NCBI GenBank assembly: GCA_965656935.1
Contig: CBFHMG010000015.1
Coordinates: 1-46,029 of the forward strand
Direction of reading: 5' to 3'
Length of the DNA: 46,029 nt
Source of the DNA: M30B80 sp965656935
GTDB taxonomy: Bacteria > Pseudomonadota > Alphaproteobacteria > Rhodobacterales > Rhodobacteraceae
Part shown: positions 33,011 through 40,453 of the stretch, piece after piece
How positions within the stretch are numbered: position 1 is the first letter of the stretch
Layout: the number at the start of each line of letters is the position of its first letter
Notes under the pieces: model-generated
The model's database searches: none
What the model saw: only the letters and a program-made list of their open reading frames with translations
What the model was told of the DNA's origin: nothing
Position numbers and translations under genes: made by a program

Positions 33011-34380
33011 CGGCGGGCAGGCCCCTTGCGAGGCTTGGCAGAGGAACGACCCTTACGGCCACGCAGCTGCGATTTCTCGATCAAGCCTTCATATTGATGT
33101 GCCAGCAGATGCGACTGGATTTGCTGAACCGTATCCATACCCACCGACACGATAATCAGGATGGACGTACCACCGAAATAGGCTGTGATGGCAAGGTTCG
33201 TACGGACAATCTCGGGCAGGAGCGCCACCAGAGCCAGATAACCCGCACCCAAGACAAGAACGCGGTAAACCACATATTCCAGATACTCGGATGTCCGCTT
33301 GCCTGGACGGATGCCAGGAATGAAGCCGTTCTGGTTCTTGAGGTTATCGGCCACGTCATCGGTCTTGAAGGACACGTTCAGCGTATAAAAATACGTGAAG
33401 AACACGATCATCGAGGCAAAGAACAACAGATAGAGCGGTTGACCAGGGCCGAAATTGGCAAGAACCCAAGACATCACGGGGCCAGCGGTATCACCGCCCG
33501 AGAAGGTCGTGAGCGTCGTCGGCAACAACAGAAGCGACGAGGCGAAAATAGCGGGGATAACGCCTGCAGGGTTCACTTTGATCGGCAGATGGCTTGCCCC
33601 ACCGTCATAGACCTTCATGCCAACTTGGCGGCGCGGGTATTGAATATGGATTTTGCGCAGGCTTCGCTCCATGAAGACCACAAAGAGCAACGTCGCAAAG
33701 AGCATCACAATCACACCGAGGATCGCGGGCGTGGCCAGCGCACCTGTGCGGCCCTGCTCGAAGAATTGCGCAAGCGCTGCGGGGATTTCTGCAATGATGC
33801 CAACAAAGATGATCAGCGAGATGCCGTTGCCGATGCCGCGTGCGGTGATCTGCTCACCCAGCCACATCAGGAACATGGTGCCGCCAACCAGCGTGATCAC
33901 GCAGGCCGCACGGAAGAACCAACCGGGATCAGAGGCAAGGCCACCCGATTCCATGCTGACCGCAAGGCCATAGGCCTGCGCTGTGGCCAGAACCACGGTA
34001 CCGTAACGCGTATATTGGTTGAGCTTCTTGCGCCCCTGCTCGCCTTCTTTCTTGATGGCTTCCAGTGCGGGCACCATCGAAGACATAAGCTGGACGATAA
34101 TCGAGGCCGAGATATAGGGCATGATGCCGAGAGCAAACACGCCCATACGGCTAAGCGCACCGCCCGTGAACATGTTCAAAACGCCGCCAAGGCCAGCTGC
34201 CGCTTGATCGAAGAAGGCCCGCAGCTCGTTCCCGTCAATTCCCGGGACGGGAATATAGGTGCCAATGCGGTAAATGATCAGAAGACCAAGGGTGAACCAA
34301 ATGCGCTGGCGCAGTTCGGACGCTTTGCCGAATGCCTTCCAGCTCATGTTTGCAGCCATTTGCTCAGCAGCCGATGCCAT
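33007..34380 (-). CDS. secY: Protein translocase subunit SecY
   Basis: A 457-residue SecY with ten membrane segments. Conserved parts are GTYIPVPGIDG in the first external loop, GVFALGIMPYISASIIVQLM, GEQITARGIGNGISLIIFVG and the cytoplasmic loop near PGIRPGKRTSEYLEYV. With SecE and SecG it forms the channel for export and membrane insertion. The start MASAAEQMAANMSW is chosen over the frame to 34470 because SecY proteins begin shortly before the first helix; MSWKAF 11 residues later is an alternative. Confidence 0.97.
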   Translation of the reverse strand: MASAAEQMAANMSWKAFGKASELRQRIWFTLGLLIIYRIGTYIPVPGIDGNELRAFFDQAAAGLGGVLNMFTGGALSRMGVFALGIMPYISASIIVQLMSSMVPALEAIKKEGEQGRKKLNQYTRYGTVVLATAQAYGLAVSMESGGLASDPGWFFRAACVITLVGGTMFLMWLGEQITARGIGNGISLIIFVGIIAEIPAALAQFFEQGRTGALATPAILGVIVMLFATLLFVVFMERSLRKIHIQYPRRQVGMKVYDGGASHLPIKVNPAGVIPAIFASSLLLLPTTLTTFSGGDTAGPVMSWVLANFGPGQPLYLLFFASMIVFFTYFYTLNVSFKTDDVADNLKNQNGFIPGIRPGKRTSEYLEYVVYRVLVLGAGYLALVALLPEIVRTNLAITAYFGGTSILIIVSVGMDTVQQIQSHLLAHQYEGLIEKSQLRGRKGRSSAKPRKGPARR

Positions 34381-34400
34381 GCCATCTCTCTTATGCAAGG

Positions 34401-34431
34401 CGCCGCGCGATCGGGTTTCGATCTCGCGGCG
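34401..34431 (-). other. Intercistronic hairpin between rplO and secY
   Basis: CGCCGCG, a mismatch, then GATC pair with GATC, a mismatch and CGCGGCG around a 7-base loop (34401-34431), 80 bases after the rplO stop and shortly before the secY start. CACAAGC/GCTTGTG at about 34477-34509 directly after rplO may be a further, weaker stem. No U-tract follows. Confidence 0.5.
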
Positions 34432-34511
34432 CGGTAAAACCTTGGGGGAACATGTAAGCGGCGATAGCACCGCTCACAAGCACCTATCTCGTCACATTAG
34501 CTTGTGACGGG

Positions 34512-34985
34512 TTATTCTGCCGGAGCCGCTTCAGCTACTGTCAGGCTGCCACCAGCCTTTTCAACAGCTTCAATCGCCGATTTCGAAGCGCCAGTCACCA
34601 CGAGGTTGACCTTTTTCGAGATCTCGCCTTTGGCCAGAATACGAACGCCATCGAGCTTACGACGCACGAGACCCGACGCGATCAATGCGTCTTCGTTGAT
34701 CTCTGCTTTGATGTCGAGCTTGCCCGCTTCGATGAACTTCTCGATCAGGCCGAGGTTCACAACAGCATATTGCTTGCGGTTTGGCTTGTTGAAGCCACGC
34801 TTTGGCAAACGCTGATAGAGCGGCATCTGGCCGCCTTCATAGCCTTTGATAGCTACACCCGAGCGGGATTTTTGACCTTTGATACCACGGCCACCCATTT
34901 TACCGGTGCCGGAGCCAGGACCACGTGCAACGCGCTTGCGCTTTTTGGTGGCACCTGGATTGTCGTGCAGTTCATTCAGTTTCAT
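34512..34985 (-). CDS. rplO: Ribosomal protein uL15
   Basis: A 157-residue uL15 (MKLNELHDNPGATKKRKRVA, then GSGTGKMGGRGIKGQKSRSG and GGQMPLYQRLPKRGF). It is deep in the large subunit and is needed late in its assembly. An AAGGAG site precedes the ATG. It is separated from rpmD by 259 bases, an unusually large gap in this operon, which holds a hairpin and a promoter-like element. Confidence 0.98.
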   Translation of the reverse strand: MKLNELHDNPGATKKRKRVARGPGSGTGKMGGRGIKGQKSRSGVAIKGYEGGQMPLYQRLPKRGFNKPNRKQYAVVNLGLIEKFIEAGKLDIKAEINEDALIASGLVRRKLDGVRILAKGEISKKVNLVVTGASKSAIEAVEKAGGSLTVAEAAPAE

Positions 34986-35081
34986 TGTCGCTTCTCCTTG
35001 CCGGATGTGCCCCTCAGCGACCGATGGGACAAACGCGGCTTACAATTTCGATTCACGGACCTTCAAATAGGCCACCGGCGG

Positions 35082-35110
35082 CGTATAGACGGGCAAGAGC
35101 AAAGGATCAA
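35082..35110 (-). promoter_or_regulatory. Possible internal promoter upstream of rplO
   Basis: On the minus strand TTGATC (35110-35105) is followed after exactly 17 bases by TATACG (35087-35082). It lies about 100 bases before the rplO ATG in the long rpmD-rplO gap. The -10 is identical to that proposed before rpmC. Confidence 0.5.
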
Positions 35111-35190
35111 GAGGGCTGTCGCGGCCTTTTCCCGGAACTCCCAAAGCCAATTTATGCCCAAAACACCACGCAGCCCTTGAGGGAAACGCA

Positions 35191-35219
35191 AAACGCCCCG
35201 ATCTGTGACCGAGGCGTTT
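35191..35219 (-). terminator. Terminator-like hairpin after rpmD
   Basis: AAACGCC (35191-35197) and GGCGTTT (35213-35219) form a stem that extends inward through GC pairs. On the minus strand it is followed by TTTTGCGTTT. It starts 25 bases after the rpmD stop and upstream of the putative rplO promoter, so it may reduce read-through into rplO-secY-adk. Confidence 0.6.
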
Positions 35220-35244
35220 GCAATTTTGTGCAAAGCGGGCTGGT

Positions 35245-35433
35245 TTAGCCGCGCTCCTCCACGATCTCGACCATATGCGAGACCTTGCGGATCATGCCGC
35301 GCACGGAAGGGGTATCTTCCAGCTCACGGGTTTTGTGCATTTTGTTCAGACCCAACCCGATCAGCGTTGCACGCTGGTCTTCGGGGCGACGGATCGGCGA
35401 GCCGATCTGCTTGATTACAATCGTTTTTGCCAT
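35245..35433 (-). CDS. rpmD: Ribosomal protein uL30
   Basis: A 62-residue uL30 (MAKTIVIKQIGSPIRRPEDQ, then RATLIGLGLNKMHKTRELED). It is a peripheral large-subunit protein. It follows rpsE by 12 bases, the usual spc-operon order. A terminator-like hairpin stands downstream. Confidence 0.97.
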   Translation of the reverse strand: MAKTIVIKQIGSPIRRPEDQRATLIGLGLNKMHKTRELEDTPSVRGMIRKVSHMVEIVEERG

Positions 35434-35445
35434 CGGTCAGTCTCC

Positions 35446-36018
35446 TCAGGCTTCTGCTGGTTCAGCAGCCGCTTCACCATCCGGCTTGCGCAGGATGTCG
35501 GCTACTTTTTTGCCGCGACGTGCAGCAACCTGACGGGGCGAAGATTCGCTCCGGAGGCCGTCCAGCGTCGCGCGGATCATGTTGTAAGGGTTCTGCGAGC
35601 CCGTGGATTTCGCAACCACGTCCTTGATGCCGAGCATCTCGAACACAGCACGCATTGGACCACCTGCAATGATACCCGTACCTTCAGGGGCTGTGCGCAT
35701 CACAACCGAACCTGCGCCGTGATGGCCCTTCGTGTCGTGGTGCAGCGTGCGGCCTTCGCGCAGAGGCACGCGGATCAAGTTACGCTTGGCTTGCTCTGTT
35801 GCCTTGCGGATCGCCTCGGGGACCTCTTTGGCCTTACCCTTGCCGAAACCTACACGGCCACGCTGATCGCCGACAACCACGAGGGCTGCGAAACCAAAGC
35901 GCTTACCGCCTTTTACAGTCTTCGAGACGCGGTTGATTGCGACCAGACGGTCTGCGAATTCTGGGGTTTCTTCGCGCTCTTCGCGACGGCGTCCCCGACG
36001 TTGTTCACGTTCTGCCAT
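35446..36018 (-). CDS. rpsE: Ribosomal protein uS5
   Basis: A 190-residue uS5. The N terminus is charged (MAEREQRRGRRREEREETPE), followed by VAINRVSKTVKGGKRFGFAA, GRVGFGKGKAKEVPEAIRKA and the C-terminal domain. It acts in decoding accuracy and mRNA unwinding at the entry channel. The chosen ATG has AGGATG upstream; the frame to 36069 adds 17 unlikely residues. It is 121 bases after rplR, with a hairpin between. Confidence 0.97.
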   Translation of the reverse strand: MAEREQRRGRRREEREETPEFADRLVAINRVSKTVKGGKRFGFAALVVVGDQRGRVGFGKGKAKEVPEAIRKATEQAKRNLIRVPLREGRTLHHDTKGHHGAGSVVMRTAPEGTGIIAGGPMRAVFEMLGIKDVVAKSTGSQNPYNMIRATLDGLRSESSPRQVAARRGKKVADILRKPDGEAAAEPAEA

Positions 36019-36106
36019 TGGTGGCATCCTTCTTTGATTTGCGCGGCCAGCCGCGACGATTGTCTTCAATCACAGTGAGGGGCGCCTGCCCGCTCCTTGA
36101 TCATCG

Positions 36107-36131
36107 AGGCGGCGCAGATACTGCGCCGCCT
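36107..36131 (-). other. Intercistronic hairpin after rplR
   Basis: AGGCGGCGCAG (36107-36117) and CTGCGCCGCCT (36121-36131) form a perfect 11-bp stem with loop ATA, eight bases after the rplR stop. No U-tract follows on the minus strand. Confidence 0.7.
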
Positions 36132-36139
36132 TCATTTGA

Positions 36140-36499
36140 TTAGAACTTCAGACCGCCTTCGCGGGCTGCTTCGGCAAGTGCTTTCACACGGCCGTGGAAA
36201 AGGAAGCCACCACGATCGAAATAGCAGCTTTCGACACCGGCCTTCTTTGCACGTTCGGCGATCGCGGCGCCCACCTTGCTGGCGGCCTCCACGTTGTTCT
36301 TGCCCACAACGCCCAGATCTTTTTCGAGCGAGGACGCAGCCGCGAGGGTTACGCCGTTCACATCGTCGATCAGCTGGACGCTGATGTTCTTGTTCGAGCG
36401 GTGGACCGAGAGGCGCGCGCGCCCGTCTGCCATTTTCCGCAATTTGTTCCGCACGCGCAGGCGGCGTTTCTGGAACAGTTGTAGTTTGCTGTTTGCCAT
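36140..36499 (-). CDS. rplR: Ribosomal protein uL18
   Basis: A 119-residue uL18 (MANSKLQLFQKRRLRVRNKL, ARLSVHRSNKNISVQLIDD, ending FHGRVKALAEAAREGGLKF). With uL5 and bL25 it binds 5S rRNA and helps place it in the large subunit. It follows rplF by 11 bases and is followed by an 11-bp hairpin and a 121-base gap. Confidence 0.98.
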   Translation of the reverse strand: MANSKLQLFQKRRLRVRNKLRKMADGRARLSVHRSNKNISVQLIDDVNGVTLAAASSLEKDLGVVGKNNVEAASKVGAAIAERAKKAGVESCYFDRGGFLFHGRVKALAEAAREGGLKF

Positions 36500-36510
36500 T
36501 TTCGTCGCCC

Positions 36511-37044
36511 TTACTTCTTCTTACCTTCCTTACGGAAGATATACTCGCCTTTGTAACGGATGCCTTTGCCCTTATAGGGCTCTGGCGCACGCCACTCACG
36601 GATGTTTGCCGCGACTTGACCGACGAGTTGCTGATCGATGCCTTCAATGACCACTTCGGTCTGCTTCGGGCATGTAACGGTAACCCCTGCGGGCACCTCA
36701 AAATCAACTTCGTGGCTATAGCCGAGAGACAGTTTCAAGGTATTGCCCTGGATCGCGGCGCGGTAACCCACACCTTGGATCTCAAGCTCTTTCTTGAAGC
36801 CATCCGTCACACCATTGACGAGGTTTTGAACCATAGTGCGGCTCATACCCCATTGCTGGCGTGCCCGCTTGGACTTGCCGCGCGGCTCAATGCGCACAAC
36901 ATTGTCTTCAACGGTCAGATTGACGTCGTCGGTTGCGGTAAAGCTACGGGTCCCTTTGGGGCCTTTCACTTCGATGGTCTGGCCAGATACTGCGGCGGAA
37001 ACTCCACCAGGCAGGTCGACCGGTCTTTTGCCAATACGAGACAT
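36511..37044 (-). CDS. rplF: Ribosomal protein uL6
   Basis: A 177-residue uL6 (MSRIGKRPVDLPGGVSAAVS; conserved end PEPYKGKGIRYKGEYIFRKE). It lies near the factor-binding site at the base of the bL12 stalk. It follows rpsH by 13 bases; length and both internal repeats are normal. Confidence 0.98.
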   Translation of the reverse strand: MSRIGKRPVDLPGGVSAAVSGQTIEVKGPKGTRSFTATDDVNLTVEDNVVRIEPRGKSKRARQQWGMSRTMVQNLVNGVTDGFKKELEIQGVGYRAAIQGNTLKLSLGYSHEVDFEVPAGVTVTCPKQTEVVIEGIDQQLVGQVAANIREWRAPEPYKGKGIRYKGEYIFRKEGKKK

Positions 37045-37057
37045 TCTTCAGGTCTCC

Positions 37058-37450
37058 TTAGAACACGGTGCAGAGCACTTCGCCGCCGACATTGGCCTGA
37101 CGAGCATTCGCATCGGACATCACACCTTTGGAGGTGGATACGATGGAAACGCCGAGACCCTGACGGACTTGCGGAATGTCCTGCACGCTCATGTAAACAC
37201 GACGACCGGGTTTAGATACGCGCTTGATTTCGCGGATCACCGGAGTGCCTTCATAGTATTTCAGGCTGATTTCAATGGCGGGATGGCCATTGGCATCTGT
37301 TGTGCGCTCGTAGCCACGAATGTAGCCTTCATCGACCAACACATCGAGTACCCAAGCACGTACCTTAGATGCGGGCGTCATCACTGTGGATTTGCCACGC
37401 ATTTGAGAGTTACGGATACGGGTGAGCATATCACCTAGAGGATCGTTCAT
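37058..37450 (-). CDS. rpsH: Ribosomal protein uS8
   Basis: A 130-residue uS8 (MNDPLGDMLTRIRNSQMRGK, ending ARQANVGGEVLCTVF; STSKGVMSD is the conserved signature). It binds helix 21 of 16S rRNA. In E. coli it also represses the spc operon by binding mRNA near rplE; whether this holds here was not tested. It follows rpsN by 11 bases. Confidence 0.98.
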   Translation of the reverse strand: MNDPLGDMLTRIRNSQMRGKSTVMTPASKVRAWVLDVLVDEGYIRGYERTTDANGHPAIEISLKYYEGTPVIREIKRVSKPGRRVYMSVQDIPQVRQGLGVSIVSTSKGVMSDANARQANVGGEVLCTVF

Positions 37451-37461
37451 CGTATGACCTC

Positions 37462-37767
37462 CTACCAGCTCGACTTTACCATACCGGGGATCTGACCATT
37501 CGAGGCCAGTTCACGCAGCATGATACGCGACATTTTCAGCTTGCGGTAATACGCCTTAGGGCGACCGGTCAGCTGGCAACGGTTATGAAGACGAGTAGCG
37601 GAGCTGTTACGAGGCAGTTTCGCCAGTTTAAGGCGAGCCTTGAAACGCTCTTCCATCGGCTTCGATTCATCTTTCGCGATTTCTTTAAGAGCCGCGCGCT
37701 TGGTGGCATATTTCTCCACCAGCTTTTGGCGCTTAACTTCGCGTGCGACCATGGACTTCTTAGCCAT
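37462..37767 (-). CDS. rpsN: Ribosomal protein uS14, zinc-independent form
   Basis: A 101-residue uS14 (MAKKSMVAREVKRQKLVEKY, LPRNSSATRLHNRCQLTGRP). The long form without CxxC pairs, so no zinc is bound; the short zinc form is not seen in this window. It is in the small-subunit head. It follows rplE by 20 bases. Confidence 0.98.
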   Translation of the reverse strand: MAKKSMVAREVKRQKLVEKYATKRAALKEIAKDESKPMEERFKARLKLAKLPRNSSATRLHNRCQLTGRPKAYYRKLKMSRIMLRELASNGQIPGMVKSSW

Positions 37768-37787
37768 TGTTCATTCTCCTCCCGCGA

Positions 37788-38351
37788 TCACGAGTTGAAA
37801 GGCATGTTGAAATGCTTCAACAGCGCCTTCGCTTCCGCGTCGGTCTTCGCGGTGGTGCAGATGATGATATCCATGCCCCAGACTTCATCGACTTTGTCGA
37901 ATTCGATTTCTGGGAATACGATATGCTCTTTCATGCCCATGGCGTAGTTGCCACGGCCATCGAACGACTTACCCGAAACGCCACGGAAGTCACGGATGCG
38001 AGGCATCGCGATCGTTGTGAGGCGGTCGAGGAATTCATACATGCGGTCGCCGCGCAGTGTGACCTTGGTACCAAGGGGCATTTCCTCACGAACGCGGAAG
38101 CCAGCGATGGACTTCTTTGCTTTGGTGACGACAGCCAATTGGCCAGCGATGGCGGTCAGATCTTCCTGAGCCGACTTCACTTTCTTGGAGTCACGAACTG
38201 CTTCAGCACCAGCGCCGATGTTCAGGACGATTTTGTCCAGACGCGGGATCTGCATGTCGTTTTTGTAGCCGAACTCTTCTTTCATGGCAGCGCGGATGCT
38301 GTCCTTGAAAGCGGCCTTCAGGCGTGGGGTATAATTTGCTGTATCCAACAT
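37788..38351 (-). CDS. rplE: Ribosomal protein uL5
   Basis: A 187-residue uL5 (MLDTANYTPRLKAAFKDSIR, MQIPRLDKIVLNIGAG, FRGVSGKSFDGRGNYAMGMK). It binds 5S rRNA and contacts uS13 and P-site tRNA. Its ATG overlaps the rplX stop by one base (TAATG). Confidence 0.98.
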   Translation of the reverse strand: MLDTANYTPRLKAAFKDSIRAAMKEEFGYKNDMQIPRLDKIVLNIGAGAEAVRDSKKVKSAQEDLTAIAGQLAVVTKAKKSIAGFRVREEMPLGTKVTLRGDRMYEFLDRLTTIAMPRIRDFRGVSGKSFDGRGNYAMGMKEHIVFPEIEFDKVDEVWGMDIIICTTAKTDAEAKALLKHFNMPFNS

Positions 38352-38656
38352 TAGACCACATCCCCCGTTGTCTTGGCGAAACGCACTTTCTTGCCGTCTT
38401 CAGTTTTGAAGCCGACGCGTGTGGCTTTGCCATTGGCGTCCAGAAGAGCCAAGTTCGACAGAGCGATTGGCATGGCTTTTGGAATACGGCCACCCTGATC
38501 TGTCTGACTTTGGCGTGTGTGACGGATGGCAATATTGATGCCTTCCACGACGGCCTTGTTATCCGCAGGCAATACGCGCGAAATCTCGCCCTGCTTGCCT
38601 TTGTCTTTGCCGGCCAAAACGACGACCTTGTCGCCTTTTTTCAACTTAGCAGCCAT
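38351..38656 (-). CDS. rplX: Ribosomal protein uL24
   Basis: A 101-residue uL24 with the KOW motif near the N terminus (KKGDKVVVLAGKDKGKQGEI) and GINIAIRHTRQ after it. It starts assembly of the large subunit by binding the 5' part of 23S rRNA. It follows rplN by one base and overlaps rplE by one. Confidence 0.98.
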   Translation of the reverse strand: MAAKLKKGDKVVVLAGKDKGKQGEISRVLPADNKAVVEGINIAIRHTRQSQTDQGGRIPKAMPIALSNLALLDANGKATRVGFKTEDGKKVRFAKTTGDVV

Positions 38657-38657
38657 C

Positions 38658-39026
38658 TTACAGCACCTCCGGCGCGAGCGAGATGATCTTCATGAAGTTC
38701 TTGGCGCGAAGCTCACGAACAACTGGCCCGAAGATACGGGTGCCCATAGGCTCGTTGCTGTTATTGAGGATCACTGCCGCATTCCGATCAAAACGGATTG
38801 CGGTGCCGTCTTCACGGCGAACTTCTTTAGCGGTGCGTACGACAACGGCCTTACGGACGTCACCTTTCTTTACGCGACCACGTGGGATGGCTTCTTTCAC
38901 GGAAACGACGATGATATCACCCACCGACGCGTATTTCCGCTTGGAACCACCCAGAACCTTGATGCACTGAACACGGCGAGCGCCGCTGTTGTCAGCAACA
39001 TCCAGATTAGTCTGCATCTGGATCAT
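38658..39026 (-). CDS. rplN: Ribosomal protein uL14
   Basis: A 122-residue uL14 (MIQMQTNLDVADNSGARRVQ, ending APEVL). It is at the subunit interface and is the docking site of the silencing factor RsfS. The ATG at 39026 gives the standard family N terminus and length; the frame to 39053 adds nine residues. It lies 78 bases after rpsQ. Confidence 0.98.
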   Translation of the reverse strand: MIQMQTNLDVADNSGARRVQCIKVLGGSKRKYASVGDIIVVSVKEAIPRGRVKKGDVRKAVVVRTAKEVRREDGTAIRFDRNAAVILNNSNEPMGTRIFGPVVRELRAKNFMKIISLAPEVL

Positions 39027-39104
39027 AGAGTTTCTCCCGACCTTGAGGGCCACCTTGCAGTTAGGACGTGGACCCCCGGGTTTCGATAAACTGTTGGCTA
39101 ACGC

Positions 39105-39335
39105 TTAGCTTGCGATAACTTCCCAGCGTTTCGTCTTCGACATTGGCGCACATTCCTGAATGCGGACTGTATCACCAACCTTGAACTGGTTATCCGCGTC
39201 ATGTGCGCGGTATTTCTTCGACTTCCGGATCGTCTTTTGAAGAACCGGATGCTTGAAGCGACGTTCAACCGAGACGGTTACGGTCTGTGCGTTGGCGTCG
39301 GATGTAACGGTACCTTGCAGGATACGTTTGGGCAT
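39105..39335 (-). CDS. rpsQ: Ribosomal protein uS17
   Basis: A 76-residue uS17 (MPKRILQGTVTSDANAQTVT, VERRFKHPVLQKTIRKSKKY, IQECAPMSKTKRW). It binds the 5' domain of 16S rRNA early in assembly. Its start overlaps the rpmC stop by one base (TAATG). Confidence 0.98.
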   Translation of the reverse strand: MPKRILQGTVTSDANAQTVTVSVERRFKHPVLQKTIRKSKKYRAHDADNQFKVGDTVRIQECAPMSKTKRWEVIAS

Positions 39336-39544
39336 TAGTTGGCCTCCCCTGCGGCGGCAGTTGCCTTTTCGTTCAGAATTGTCAGGACACGAGCAGCCTC
39401 GCGCTTGACGTTGCGCATACGCGCAGTGTTTTCGAGCTGGCCTGTGGCCTGCTGGAAGCGGAGGTTGAAGGCCTCCTTCTTGAGCACGAGCAGCTGATCA
39501 CGCAGCTGGTCGGGCGTCTTATCACGCAGTTCTTGGGCGTTCAT
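39335..39544 (-). CDS. rpmC: Ribosomal protein uL29
   Basis: A 69-residue uL29 (MNAQELRDKTPDQLRDQLLV, FNLRFQQATGQLENTARM). It lies near the tunnel exit beside uL23. Two ATGs are six bases apart; the second (39544) is chosen because AGGA stands nine bases before it, but only three before the first. It is the first gene after the oxygenase gene and has its own promoter-like element. Confidence 0.95.
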   Translation of the reverse strand: MNAQELRDKTPDQLRDQLLVLKKEAFNLRFQQATGQLENTARMRNVKREAARVLTILNEKATAAAGEAN

Positions 39545-39625
39545 CGCCATATTTCCTTTCAACATCACCGGAGGGCCCACAAAGCGGGTCACCCTGATTC
39601 CAGTGGAGTAGGTGAATGAAGGGGC

Positions 39626-39654
39626 CGTATAGGCGCGCTATTGCTACTTGGCAA
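39626..39654 (-). promoter_or_regulatory. Promoter-like element of rpmC and downstream spc genes
   Basis: On the minus strand TTGCCA (39654-39649) is followed after exactly 17 bases by TATACG (39631-39626). It lies about 80 bases before the rpmC ATG and after the oxygenase gene, so the spc genes could be transcribed independently of the S10 block. Confidence 0.6.
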
Positions 39655-39720
39655 GCGATTTTCGTGAATCATTTCCGAGCGGTGCCAAGCGCCACCCGCA
39701 AGACAGGAGGATTACGCCCC

Positions 39721-40344
39721 CTAGCCTTCCCATGAATAGTTAAAGCTCACGCTCACGCGGTCATCCTCGTCCATATTCATCGGCACTTCATGGCGCAGCC
39801 AGCTTTCCCACAACAGAACATCGCCCGTCTCGGGATTGGGGTAGATGAAGGCCCGCAATTCATCACGCGCATCCTTGCGGCGGTTGGGGGCCGCCATCAT
39901 CATGGCGTGGCGCGGATCTTCCAGCTTGATGGAACGTGCATTGGGGGGAACCTGCACATAGGTCGTGCCCGAAATCACCGAATGAGGGTGGATGTGGCTG
40001 GTATGAATGCCACCCTCGGGCAGAATATTGATCCAGATATCCTCAAGCTTGAGCGCGCGACCTTCAAGGTCGAATTCCAAATCCTCCACGAAACGCGCCA
40101 CATGCGCATCGAGGGCCTCGACCACAGATGCAAAGATCGGAAAGCGCCACGGCAAATCAGTCAGCGACGCATAGGAGGTATAGCCGGGAAAGCCGTTTTC
40201 TTCACACCAATCCTGCCCCGCCTCATCATCCTCGGCGATGGAGAAACAGGAGGCGGACAGCTCGTCATCATCGATCTTTGGACCAAGCTCGGACAGCTTG
40301 GCGTGATACAGACGCGTCGCGAAAAGGGATTTGATATTGGCCAT
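39721..40344 (-). CDS. Putative 2OG-Fe(II) oxygenase (TIGR02466-like) inside the ribosomal cluster
   Basis: A 207-residue protein resembling the TIGR02466/2OG-FeII_Oxy_5 group. The double-stranded beta-helix core can be read as IWINILPEGGIHTSHIHPHS (104-122), SGTTYVQVPP, GDVLLWESWLRHEVPMN and DRVSVSFNYSW. Probable iron ligands are in HIHPH (His117-His121) with the distal His185; Arg196 would bind 2-oxoglutarate. Iron ligand assignment is by family pattern, not proven. The substrate is unknown. It lies between rplP and rpmC, behind a terminator and before a promoter-like element, with a weak ribosome binding site. The L16 gene beside it makes a ribosomal substrate an attractive idea. Confidence 0.82.
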   Translation of the reverse strand: MANIKSLFATRLYHAKLSELGPKIDDDELSASCFSIAEDDEAGQDWCEENGFPGYTSYASLTDLPWRFPIFASVVEALDAHVARFVEDLEFDLEGRALKLEDIWINILPEGGIHTSHIHPHSVISGTTYVQVPPNARSIKLEDPRHAMMMAAPNRRKDARDELRAFIYPNPETGDVLLWESWLRHEVPMNMDEDDRVSVSFNYSWEG

Positions 40345-40386
40345 GGTGAAAACCTATTCGGGAAGGGATTGTGCTGCAATAAGCAA

Positions 40387-40418
40387 AGAAAAAGCCCCCA
40401 GAAACTCTGGAGGCTTTT
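40387..40418 (-). terminator. Intrinsic terminator after rplP
   Basis: On the minus strand GCCTCCAGA, loop GTT, TCTGGGGGC (40414-40394) is followed by TTTTTCTTT. The stem is fully paired with one G-U in minus-strand RNA but has a C-A mismatch on the plus strand, so it works for rplP transcription. It separates rplP from the oxygenase gene. Confidence 0.85.
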
Positions 40419-40453
40419 GAATTTTTGGCGACAGACGCCCGCGTGATGCGGAC

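Noticed and set aside
33094..34437. 447-residue plus-strand frame opposite secY
   Set aside because: The minus strand encodes complete SecY; the plus frame is His/Arg-rich with no known domain.
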